The notes under the pieces are model-generated. The model saw only the letters and a program-made list of their open reading frames with translations. It had not been told where the DNA came from and searched no databases. The translations under genes were made by a program, and so were the position numbers. From Deltaproteobacteria bacterium (GTDB lineage Bacteria; Desulfobacterota; DSM-4660; Desulfatiglandales; HGW-15), in assembly GCA_019308985.1 (NCBI GenBank), contig JAFDHB010000205.1, positions 1-5,819 on the forward strand: 5,819 nt of DNA, written 5' to 3'. Shown here piece by piece: positions 1 through 5,792 of this stretch. Position 1 is the first letter of the stretch. Each line of letters opens with the position of its first letter.

Positions 1-174
1 TTGGCATCAATCCCACGCGTAGCAGGAAGCAGCGGTATCAGGAAGAAGGTCCTCCAGCCGAGCCAGGAAATCGTCCCTGCCCTTGTCAGTTCGGAAGATT
101 TTTCTCCGTTCTATCCCCAGGATGATCACGTGGTGCAAAATACCCGGGGCATCAAGGCGTGCTTGTCTCGGCAT
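1..174 (-). pseudogene. REP-associated Y1 (HUH) transposase, N-terminal fragment, frameshifted
   Basis: The minus strand encodes the start of a Y1-type (IS200-like, REP-associated) transposase. These are single-strand DNA nucleases that act with a HUH metal site and one catalytic tyrosine. I chose the ATG at 174 because the family typically opens with MPRQARLDAPG, seen here, followed by HHVII and GIERRKIF; a longer start at 201 is possible. The block then reaches SCYAW, after which family members continue with (A/V)LMPNHFH, the HUH motif. Here the frame stops at TGA (9-7) right after SCYAWD, while LMP is legible in the next frame at 10-2. One base therefore appears to be missing around 11-12. 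The family residue Arg in HHVIIRG is Leu here. The gene runs off the left edge, so I cannot say whether the rest is intact. Family assignment is firm; inactivity is an inference from the frameshift, and a sequencing error is the alternative. Confidence 0.8.
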
Positions 175-311
175 GCTGGGCTGTATACCAAAAAGGCACA
201 CAAAAGGCAGGTTATTTAGTTAGTTAAGGATGTCCCCCTTTCCTTCACGAATTGAGGCCTTCATGATTAGTTTGATTGCCTCTGCCGTACTGTCCTGTAG
301 TCACATTTCCC
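175..311. other. Non-coding spacer upstream of the transposase and the RNA promoter
   Basis: No credible gene on either strand. Read on the minus strand, it holds a T/A-rich TTAACTAACTAAATAA stretch (about 216-231) after a GGGGGACATCC block (about 228-238), just upstream of the transposase start. I suspect this is part of the transposon's own leader or end, but I cannot prove it without a second copy. No good Shine-Dalgarno sequence precedes the transposase ATG. Confidence 0.4.
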
Positions 312-340
312 TTGACACCCAAGCGCGCTTCCGCCATATT
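312..340 (+). promoter_or_regulatory. Sigma70-type promoter
   Basis: A perfect -35 hexamer TTGACA (312-317) is followed, after exactly 17 bases, by CATATT (335-340), which matches four of six positions of the -10 consensus TATAAT. Transcription would start near 346-349. It is the best promoter I see ahead of birA-pyc, and it lies directly in front of the hairpin-rich region that ends in a terminator at 601-641. It could therefore drive a free RNA, or an operon leader that is read through under some condition. Confidence 0.6.
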
Positions 341-540
341 TTTCCCCTAAAAAAGCGGTTTCTTATCATCTCACCTGAAAGCGGTGAGTGAGTCGCAGAG
401 ACGGGCCATATTGGCCAGCCAAGAGAGGGCCGCACCAAGGCCCCCGGTCTGAAAGGGAGGTTGCTTTAGGCCGGGGGCACTTTCTATTCCGGCAAGGGGT
501 GGAAAGAGGTTATTTTTCCGGCCCTCCGCGGGCCAGTGAG

Positions 541-589
541 TTCGGAATCTTCCAGAAGCAATGGTATCTACTTTCCGAATCACATTGCT
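541..589 (+). other. Possible H-type pseudoknot or two mutually exclusive hairpins
   Basis: Two perfect 7-base stems interleave. TTCGGAA (541-547) pairs with TTCCGAA (573-579), and AGCAATG (557-563) pairs with CATTGCT (583-589). Stem 2 begins in the loop of stem 1 and closes downstream of it, which is the arrangement of an H-type pseudoknot with joining segments of 9, 9 and 3 nt. The alternative is a switch between two hairpins. It ends 11 bases before the terminator stem, so its folding could affect termination. Confidence 0.45.
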
Positions 590-600
590 GGGGGCGGGAC

Positions 601-641
601 GCCCCTTGAGGCATTGCCTCGGGGCTTTGGGGCATTTTTTT
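601..641 (+). terminator. Rho-independent terminator upstream of birA
   Basis: GCCCC (601-605) can pair with GGGGC at 621-625, with an inner stem GAGGC/GCCTC (608-612/616-620) and loop ATT. Alternatively it can pair with a second GGGGC at 629-633, which is followed at once by A and seven T residues (635-641). The second pairing puts the U-tract directly at the foot of the stem, as in a classical terminator. The duplicated GGGGC gives two competing closures. No plus-strand protein gene lies upstream, so the transcript it ends must be the structured RNA itself. Confidence 0.65.
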
Positions 642-665
642 AAGTGAGACGGTGCTGGCAAAGAA

Positions 666-1568
666 ATGGGGGCCCTATTTCTGGTTTCGGGATCAGGGAA
701 GACGGTTGGAAGGATAGATCCTGAGAAACTCAGGAATAAGGAGTTTTTGTCCCCTCATATAAGGGATCCTGGGGGGTGGGTCCCACTGCCCTCCGTGCCC
801 GTTTCATCGTGGATCATGTCGAGGCACAGCACCATTGAGCTTCCCTTCACCACATACCTTTGCGGATCCTGCTCCTCCACTTTTCATGTCATGGAGAAAC
901 TGGCACGGGAAGCGGAGGTCAAACCATGGGATAGCGTGTTTTCTCTTAGCCAGTGGGCTGGAATAGGGCAGTGGTCCAGGAGGTGGATTTCCCGGGAAGG
1001 GAATGTTCATGCTACCTTTGTGTTACCTGCTGAGATGAGCGGTTTTCCCGGGCCCCTTTCTCTGGTGATTGGCTTTTGGATAACCCGCTTCTTGGAAAGG
1101 GAAGAGATTCCCGCAAGGATAAAATGGCCCAATGATATCGTGATTCAGAGGCGCAAGTTGGGAGGTATTCTGGTGAGGCATACCCTGGGGGCATCCTTTG
1201 CTGGGGTGGGTTTGAATGTGAACAGTGCTCCAATGGCATGGGAACTGGAAACTGGAGATCTTCCAGCCATCAGCCTCAGGGAAGCCGGCTATTATGAATT
1301 GGATCCATTGTTCCTATGGGGAAAAGCTCTCGAGGAATTGAAAGGATATTACCAAGGGGAGTGGAAGGCTGAAAGGAGGAACTTCATCTCCAAGGCAGAG
1401 TCCCTCCTGGAGTTCAGGAATGAGGTGGTGGACGTGATCGACGGTAAAGGTGTCTTGCGGCGCGGACGGATTTGCGCCGTTGGCTCCAATGGAGGCCTGA
1501 TAGTGGCTTTTCCTACGGGAAAAGAGGAGATATTATCGGGAAGGATATTTTGCGCGAGAGAGGAGTAA
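666..1568 (+). CDS. birA: Biotin--protein ligase (biotin--[carboxylase] ligase), no HTH domain
   Basis: This 300-residue cytoplasmic enzyme would activate biotin with ATP to biotinyl-AMP and transfer it to the acceptor lysine of a biotin-dependent carboxylase, most obviously the pyruvate carboxylase encoded next. Family landmarks are SSTFHVMEKL (about 70-79), the biotinyl-AMP loop AGIGQWSRRW (98-107), the catalytic core KWPND with Lys153, KLGGILV (164-170), GVGLNVN (180-186) and a C-terminal SH3-like BPL_C domain (about 242-296). The loop departs from the usual GRGRRGRxW: Ile replaces the first Arg, and Gln102 sits where E. coli BirA has Arg118. The first 60 residues show no helix-turn-helix, so this is a monofunctional ligase rather than a repressor. 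ATG 666 is the only ATG start upstream of the catalytic domain other than 816, and an in-frame TGA at 645 blocks extension. It has no strong Shine-Dalgarno; TTG at 747 behind AAGGAG is an alternative, although the spacing is short. Confidence 0.9.
   Translation: MGALFLVSGSGKTVGRIDPEKLRNKEFLSPHIRDPGGWVPLPSVPVSSWIMSRHSTIELPFTTYLCGSCSSTFHVMEKLAREAEVKPWDSVFSLSQWAGIGQWSRRWISREGNVHATFVLPAEMSGFPGPLSLVIGFWITRFLEREEIPARIKWPNDIVIQRRKLGGILVRHTLGASFAGVGLNVNSAPMAWELETGDLPAISLREAGYYELDPLFLWGKALEELKGYYQGEWKAERRNFISKAESLLEFRNEVVDVIDGKGVLRRGRICAVGSNGGLIVAFPTGKEEILSGRIFCAREE
1561..1565 (+). promoter_or_regulatory. Ribosome binding site of pyc
   Basis: AGGAG inside the last codons of birA, four bases before the pyc ATG. 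With only one base between the birA stop codon (1566-1568) and that ATG, translation of the two genes is probably coupled. Confidence 0.75.
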
Positions 1569-1569
1569 G

Positions 1570-4500
1570 ATGAAGCAAAAGGATTTTCTTCAGGTAAAAG
1601 AGGAACTGAAGGGGAAACCCATATTAGTTGCAAACCGGGGAATTCCCGCCAGAAGGATCTGCCGATCCATAAAAGAACTGGGAGCCATTCCCATTATAGC
1701 CGCAACGGACCTGGACAAGACCGCGCCCTTTACCTCGGGCGCCAAGGAGCTGTTGCTTTTAGGCAGGGATCCCAGGGCCTATCTTGACGTGGACTTGATG
1801 ATCAGGCTCGCCAAGAGGAGAGGGGTTGCCGGCATACACCCTGGATGGGGATTCGCCTCTGAGAGCGAGGATTTCCCCCACAAGTGTCGTGACGCCGGTA
1901 TAACATTCATTGGTCCGGATCAACGGTCCATGCAACAGTTGGGGAACAAGGTATCAGTGCGAAAACTGGCGCGCAGCCTTGGCATACCGGTTATTGCGGG
2001 ATCCCGGGGAGCTGTGGACCTGGAAGAAGCCGAAGAAATAGCCCGCGAAATTGGTTTTCCTTTGATGCTCAAGGCAGAAGGTGGAGGGGGAGGCCGAGGA
2101 ATACACATCGTCAAGGATAACTCTGAATTGAGGGAGTCCTTTAGAAAGGCATCTTCCCTGGCCCAAGCGGAATTCGGAAATCCCCGTCTCTATATGGAGA
2201 AATACCTTGAGTCAGTAAGGCACATAGAGATCCAGGTCCTGGCAGACCGGTACGGAAACTGTATTGCCTTCGACGAGAGAGATTGTACTGTCCAGAGGAA
2301 GCACCAGAAACTGGTGGAAATCACCCCCTCTCCATGGTCCAACATGTCTCCAGAACTGAGAGAAAAGCTGAAGGAATATGCCAGGCGCCTGGTGGAGGCC
2401 GTAGGTTATCACTCCCTGTGCACTGTGGAATTCCTGCTGGACCAGGACGCCAACCCATACCTGATTGAGGTGAACACCAGGCTCCAGGTGGAACACGGCA
2501 TCACGGAGTGCAGGTACGGGATAGATCTGGTGGAGGAGCAGATTGCAGTGGCTTTTGGGGCCAAGTTGAGGTGGACTCAGAGCTCTCTCCGTCCCCACAA
2601 CCATGCCATGCAGGTCCGGATCAACTGCGAGGACCCCAAGAACGACTTCGCTCCGAACGGTGGTCTGATACACAGGTATCTGTCCCCGGGGGGGCAGGGG
2701 ATAAGGGTGGATTCCTGCCTGAGCGCTGGGTATAACTTCCCGACCCAGTATGATTCGGCAGGAGCCCTCCTGATCGCCTACGGGAATTCCTGGGAAAAAG
2801 TTCTCTCCATCATGGACAGGGCTTTGGAGGAATACATCATCTACGGGGTGAAAACCACCGTCGGGTTCCACAAGCGGATCCTCAAGCACTCTCAGTTTCG
2901 GGCAGGGGAATTCGACACATCTTTCGTGGAGAACCATCCCGAACTTCTCCTTTATCATGATAAGGAGGACTTGCCCAACAGGGTGAGCAAGCTCATAGCC
3001 GAAATCTCTGCGAGGGGCTATAACCCTTTCATAGAGCTGGGTGAGTACAGGACCAGAGGCTCGCGCCGGATCGGAAGGTTCGACCCGGTACTCCCCTCTT
3101 TCGATCCTGCTGACACAGAGAGTCCGTATAAAAGGGGAGACCGGGATGCGATCCTGGACTATGTGAGGGACTCCTCATTAGTACACTTCACGGATACAAC
3201 GCCCAGGGACATAACCCAGTCCAACACTGGTAACAGGCTTCGCTTGGCCGAAGACAAGCTCATTGGCCCGTACCTGGACAATTGCAAATTCTTTTCCATT
3301 GAAAACGGAGGGGGTGCCCATTTTCATGTGGCCATGCTGGCAAACATGACTTACCCCTTTGAAGAGGCAGCCCAATGGAACCGGTTCGCCCCTAAGACTC
3401 TCAAACAGATATTGATCAGGTCCACAAACATCCTCGGTTACAAACCCCAGCCCCGCAATGTCATGAGGGTGACTGGAGAAATGATTTGTCAGCACTACGA
3501 CGTGATAAGATGCTTCGACTTCCTGAACCATATTGAAAATATGGAGCCCTTCGCCGAGGTGGTGATGGCCTCACGTTCTAATATCTTCGAGCCTGCCCTT
3601 TCTCTTTCCTATGGAAACGGCTTCGACATCCCCCATTATCTCTCGGCAGTGGACGAGATTATCACCATGATATCCAGGGTGACGGGACTCGGTCCCGAGA
3701 AGGCCAGCAAGAGGATCATCTTGGGCCTCAAAGACATGGCCGGTGTGTGTCCTCCCACTTTTATTTCCTCTTTGGTAAAGGAGATCAGGAAAAAATATCC
3801 CGAGCTGGTACTCCACTACCACCGCCATTTCACGGACGGGCTTTTTGTCCCTGCTGTTGCAGCCGCAGCCAAGGCTGGAGCCCATATCGTGGATACGGCC
3901 ATTGGGGCTGCCGTGAGATGGTACGGGCAGGGAGATGTCTTGTCCACTGCGGCTTACATAGAAGAGCTGGGAATGGAGGTTTGCCTCAACAAAGAGATGA
4001 TCAGAAAATGCAACTTCGTTCTCAAACAGATCATGCCCTACTATGATGCCTACACGTCTCCGTACTTCCAAGGGGTGGATTACGATGTGGTGGAGCATGG
4101 TATGCCAGGAGGAGCCACTTCCTCCTCGCAGGAAGGGGCCATGAAGCAGGGCTACATTCACCTCTTGCCCTACATGCTGGAGTTTCTCTCCGGAACGAGA
4201 AAGATCGTCAAGTACCATGACGTCACCCCTGGGAGTCAGATCACCTGGAATACGGCGTTTCTTGCTGTTACAGGGGCCTATAAAAGGGGGGGCGAAAAGG
4301 AAGTTCGAACCCTGTTGCAGGTTTTAAAGACTGTGGTGGAGACGCCAGAGGAAGAGTTGCCCGAGGAGATCAAGGCAAAGCGATTGGATATTTACCGGGA
4401 CTGCAATGATGCCTTCAGGAACCTCCTTCTCGGCAGATTCGGGCGGCTGCCCCTGGGATTTCCTCCTCAGTGGGTTTACGAGAGTGCCTTTGGGAAAAAC

Positions 4501-5277
4501 TGGAAGCAAGCAATGGAGCAAAGAACCGAGGACTCGCCCCTGAAACATTTGCTGGACGTGGACCTGGACGAGGAGAGGAAAAACCTTTTCAAGGAAATGG
4601 ACAGGATTTTCTCAGAGGAGGAGTTTGTGATGTACCTCAACCATCCGTCAGATGCCATCAAGACAATGAGATTCCAGGAGAAGTTCGGGGACCCCAATCT
4701 TGTTCCCCTGGATGTGTGGTTCGAGGGCCTGGAAATAGGCGAGGAGGTCTATTTCAATGACAAGGATCAAAAGCCCCACCGAATGGTATTGCTGGACATT
4801 TCAGAGCCGGACGCCAGAGGAATCAGGACCGTTAGATACACCTTGGATTCCGAGACCATGACCCATGAAGTGGAAGTGGGGGAAGCCCGACAATTTGATG
4901 ACAAGGGCGAAGAAATGGCTGATCCCGGCAACAAATACCACATCGGCGCTCCTTCCACCGGAGATCTTTGGGCGGTTTTGGTGGAGGTGGGGGATGTGGT
5001 GAAGAAGGGCGAAGAGCTGTGCAATCTTTCCATCATGAAACAGGAAAAAGCTGTTTACAGCCCCGTGGACGGAGTGGTCAAGAGAATACTCAAGTATGCC
5101 AATTACCAGGAAGACAAGAAAATGGTTCCGGTCAAGGAGGGAGAACTTCTGATGGAGCTGGCTCCCCTTTCCTCCACGTGCGATAATTGCAAGCACGCCA
5201 TAGTTGTGGAAGGAGGAAATTACTGTCCCTATTGTGGAACGAGACTCATGGAAAGGGCTCGCGCAGTGACTGCATGA
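1570..5277 (+). CDS. pyc: Pyruvate carboxylase, single-chain, with C-terminal zinc-ribbon-like tail
   Basis: A 1235-residue cytoplasmic enzyme predicted to carboxylate pyruvate to oxaloacetate using ATP, bicarbonate and covalent biotin. The biotin carboxylase part (about 15-465) shows KAEGGGGGRG with Lys168, ERDCTVQRKHQK (236-247) and the catalytic EVNTRLQVEH (Glu300, Asn302, Arg304). The carboxyltransferase part (about 535-830) shows DTTPRDITQ (542-550), Arg617, the KDMAG lysine (Lys721) and HRH metal ligands (His751, His753). These match R. etli residues D549, Q552, R621, K718, H747 and H749 by my alignment. MPGG is at 845-848; the following threonine (R. etli T882) aligns with Ser851. The SGxTSQP motif usual in this domain is not visible. 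A biotinyl domain follows (about 1122-1198) with SIMKQEK and acceptor Lys1157 instead of AMKM. The last 35 residues add CxxC-11-CxxC (Cys1204, 1207, 1219, 1222). Typical bacterial enzymes have about 1150 residues. The domain order argues for pyruvate carboxylase; another 2-oxoacid substrate is not excluded. Confidence 0.92.
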   Translation: MKQKDFLQVKEELKGKPILVANRGIPARRICRSIKELGAIPIIAATDLDKTAPFTSGAKELLLLGRDPRAYLDVDLMIRLAKRRGVAGIHPGWGFASESEDFPHKCRDAGITFIGPDQRSMQQLGNKVSVRKLARSLGIPVIAGSRGAVDLEEAEEIAREIGFPLMLKAEGGGGGRGIHIVKDNSELRESFRKASSLAQAEFGNPRLYMEKYLESVRHIEIQVLADRYGNCIAFDERDCTVQRKHQKLVEITPSPWSNMSPELREKLKEYARRLVEAVGYHSLCTVEFLLDQDANPYLIEVNTRLQVEHGITECRYGIDLVEEQIAVAFGAKLRWTQSSLRPHNHAMQVRINCEDPKNDFAPNGGLIHRYLSPGGQGIRVDSCLSAGYNFPTQYDSAGALLIAYGNSWEKVLSIMDRALEEYIIYGVKTTVGFHKRILKHSQFRAGEFDTSFVENHPELLLYHDKEDLPNRVSKLIAEISARGYNPFIELGEYRTRGSRRIGRFDPVLPSFDPADTESPYKRGDRDAILDYVRDSSLVHFTDTTPRDITQSNTGNRLRLAEDKLIGPYLDNCKFFSIENGGGAHFHVAMLANMTYPFEEAAQWNRFAPKTLKQILIRSTNILGYKPQPRNVMRVTGEMICQHYDVIRCFDFLNHIENMEPFAEVVMASRSNIFEPALSLSYGNGFDIPHYLSAVDEIITMISRVTGLGPEKASKRIILGLKDMAGVCPPTFISSLVKEIRKKYPELVLHYHRHFTDGLFVPAVAAAAKAGAHIVDTAIGAAVRWYGQGDVLSTAAYIEELGMEVCLNKEMIRKCNFVLKQIMPYYDAYTSPYFQGVDYDVVEHGMPGGATSSSQEGAMKQGYIHLLPYMLEFLSGTRKIVKYHDVTPGSQITWNTAFLAVTGAYKRGGEKEVRTLLQVLKTVVETPEEELPEEIKAKRLDIYRDCNDAFRNLLLGRFGRLPLGFPPQWVYESAFGKNWKQAMEQRTEDSPLKHLLDVDLDEERKNLFKEMDRIFSEEEFVMYLNHPSDAIKTMRFQEKFGDPNLVPLDVWFEGLEIGEEVYFNDKDQKPHRMVLLDISEPDARGIRTVRYTLDSETMTHEVEVGEARQFDDKGEEMADPGNKYHIGAPSTGDLWAVLVEVGDVVKKGEELCNLSIMKQEKAVYSPVDGVVKRILKYANYQEDKKMVPVKEGELLMELAPLSSTCDNCKHAIVVEGGNYCPYCGTRLMERARAVTA
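5179..5238 (+). other. Zinc-ribbon-like coding segment at the end of pyc
   Basis: Codons for Cys1204-Gly1223 read CDNC, 11 residues, then CPYCG, the pattern of a small treble-clef or rubredoxin-like zinc knuckle. It follows the biotinyl domain directly and ends 12 residues before the stop codon. It is in frame with no sign of a gene junction, so it is a true extension of the carboxylase. Its role is unknown; metal binding is inferred from spacing only. Confidence 0.7.
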
Positions 5278-5304
5278 GCATGCAGATGGTCCCTTCGAAA
5301 TTTC

Positions 5305-5313
5305 AAAGGAGGT
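5305..5313 (+). promoter_or_regulatory. Ribosome binding site of the sodN remnant
   Basis: AAAGGAGGT is an essentially perfect anti-Shine-Dalgarno match ending five bases before the ATG at 5319. It fixes the start of the broken sodN and shows that the initiation signal has not decayed like the coding region. The gap to the pyc stop is 41 bases with no terminator visible, so the remnant is probably still transcribed with pyc. Confidence 0.75.
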
Positions 5314-5318
5314 GTCTT

Positions 5319-5709
5319 ATGACAAAATCTTCGGTGCTCATGTGTATTGCTGCGCTCTTGGCTTTGCTGGGGATGCACTCCATGGCCTGGGCCAATTGCG
5401 AAATTCCCTACGGCATTTACGACGACCAGGCGAGGATCCGTCTGTGAAGAACACATAGCAACCATGGAGAAATCTATTGCCAAAATCAAGGCCCTTGTGG
5501 GAGCGCAGGGGGCCGGAGACGTGAACTAGAGGGTCCGCTGGATCATGAACAAAAAGCGGCACGCCACCGAGTTCCAGTACATCCTCTGGCAGTACTTCCT
5601 CACACAGAGAATCAAGCCCGTTGACCCGAAGGATCCGGTTGCGTACAACTTGTACCTCAAGAATCTGACCTTGCTGCACCAGCTTTCCTTTTATGCCATG
5701 AAGGTGAAA
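5319..5709 (+). pseudogene. sodN: Nickel superoxide dismutase, exported form, multiply disrupted
   Basis: NiSOD disproportionates superoxide with one nickel bound by the N-terminal hook HCxxPCG. Residues 1-26 form a signal peptide with a hydrophobic core and an AWA cleavage site. The mature protein would start NCEIPYGIYDDQ, recognisably the hook. However, His1 is Asn and Cys6 is Tyr (codon TAC, one transition from TGC), so only Cys2 of the side-chain ligands is left. The frame ends at TGA 5445. Homology resumes in the next frame at CEEHIATMEKSI (from 5443), so bases were lost or gained near 5442. In that frame an amber at 5527-5529 interrupts GDVN and RVRWIMNKKRH, where relatives usually have Gln (CAG to TAG). 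Homology continues through QYFLTQRIK and LLHQLSFYAMKVK to 5709, then meets intron sequence, which supplies the next stop (5716-5718). The C-terminal tail is missing. No SodX-type maturation protease is in the window. Identity is good; loss of function is nearly certain unless the read has several errors. Confidence 0.85.
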
Positions 5710-5712
5710 ATC

Positions 5713-5754
5713 GAGTAGGGTAAGGCGGGTTAATTAGGCCTGCCTTATCCTCTC
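5713..5754 (-). ncRNA. Group II intron domain VI with branch-point A
   Basis: On the minus strand TAAGGC (5747-5742) pairs with GCCTTA (5726-5721), extended outward past one A/C mismatch by AGG/CCT (5751-5749/5719-5717) and then GAG/CTC (5754-5752/5715-5713). This leaves A5716 as the single bulged base on the 3' strand. That A is the seventh base from the predicted intron end, the canonical branch-point distance. The spacing of bulge and AY end together fixes the splice junction. Confidence 0.78.
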
Positions 5755-5757
5755 ACA

Positions 5758-5788
5758 GAACCGTACGTACGGGCCTCGTATACGGCTC
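5758..5788 (-). ncRNA. Group II intron domain V
   Basis: Read on the minus strand from 5788, GAGCCGTA pairs with TACGGTTC (5765-5758) in an 8-base-pair lower stem with one G-U pair. It contains the catalytic AGC triad (5787-5785). A two-base CG bulge (5767-5766) follows, then an upper stem TACG/CGTA (5780-5777/5771-5768) with a five-base loop. This is the domain V shape. It is 31 nt instead of the usual 34, because the cap is short and the terminal loop is AGGCC rather than a GNRA tetraloop. Confidence 0.82.
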
Positions 5789-5792
5789 CTGT

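Larger units (their letters stand above)
347..641 (+). ncRNA. Candidate structured RNA or operon leader (about 295 nt)
   Basis: This stretch has no credible reading frame but has dense secondary structure between a promoter (312-340) and an intrinsic terminator (601-641). Visible stems are 370-375/383-388 (CTCACC/GGTGAG), 404-408/412-416 (GGCCA/TGGCC), 440-447/471-478 (GCCCCCGG/CCGGGGGC, continued inside by CT.AAAG/CTTTAG so that GGAGGTTG at 456-463 sits in the loop), 501-505/515-519, 520-524/530-534, and a possible pseudoknot at 541-589. I compared it by eye with RNase P RNA, tmRNA, SRP RNA, 6S RNA and common riboswitches and found no matching signature. It is either an independent small RNA or a leader controlling birA-pyc by attenuation. 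The 24-base gap between terminator and birA start favours the leader reading. The class is unknown. Confidence 0.5.

Noticed and set aside
541..575. Resemblance of TTCGGAATCTTCCAGAAGCA to the SRP RNA core
   Set aside because: The conserved SRP apical loop (GGTCAGG...GGAAGGAAGCAGC) is not matched beyond a few bases, and the flanking pairing is different.
371..661. Open frames over the leader region (minus 371-661, plus 388-609)
   Set aside because: Low-complexity, Pro/Arg/Gly-rich translations with no family resemblance and no ribosome binding site, crossing strong hairpins and a terminator.
666..704. GSGKT near the birA N-terminus as a Walker A motif
   Set aside because: The required Gly or Ala five residues before the GKT glycine is Leu, and no nucleotide-binding fold follows. 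The pattern is coincidental.
2212..2958. 248-residue open frame on the minus strand inside pyc
   Set aside because: It lies wholly opposite the well-conserved biotin carboxylase domain, has no recognisable motif and no Shine-Dalgarno context. It is a shadow of the real gene.
3571..4218. 215-residue open frame on the minus strand inside pyc
   Set aside because: Opposite the carboxyltransferase domain; composition and lack of motifs mark it as a shadow frame.
5445..5447. TGA in sodN as a selenocysteine codon
   Set aside because: The residues after the TGA in that frame are unrelated to SodN; homology resumes only in another frame, so this is a frameshift.
5527..5529. Amber in sodN read as pyrrolysine
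   Set aside because: Pyrrolysine occurs in some deltaproteobacteria, but homologues usually have Gln here, one transition from TAG, and the frame is already broken upstream with nickel ligands lost.
5719..5750. Inverted repeat after sodN as a rho-independent terminator
   Set aside because: The GGTAAGGC/GCCTTATCC stem has no following T-run on the plus strand, and on the minus strand it fits intron domain VI with its bulged A much better.
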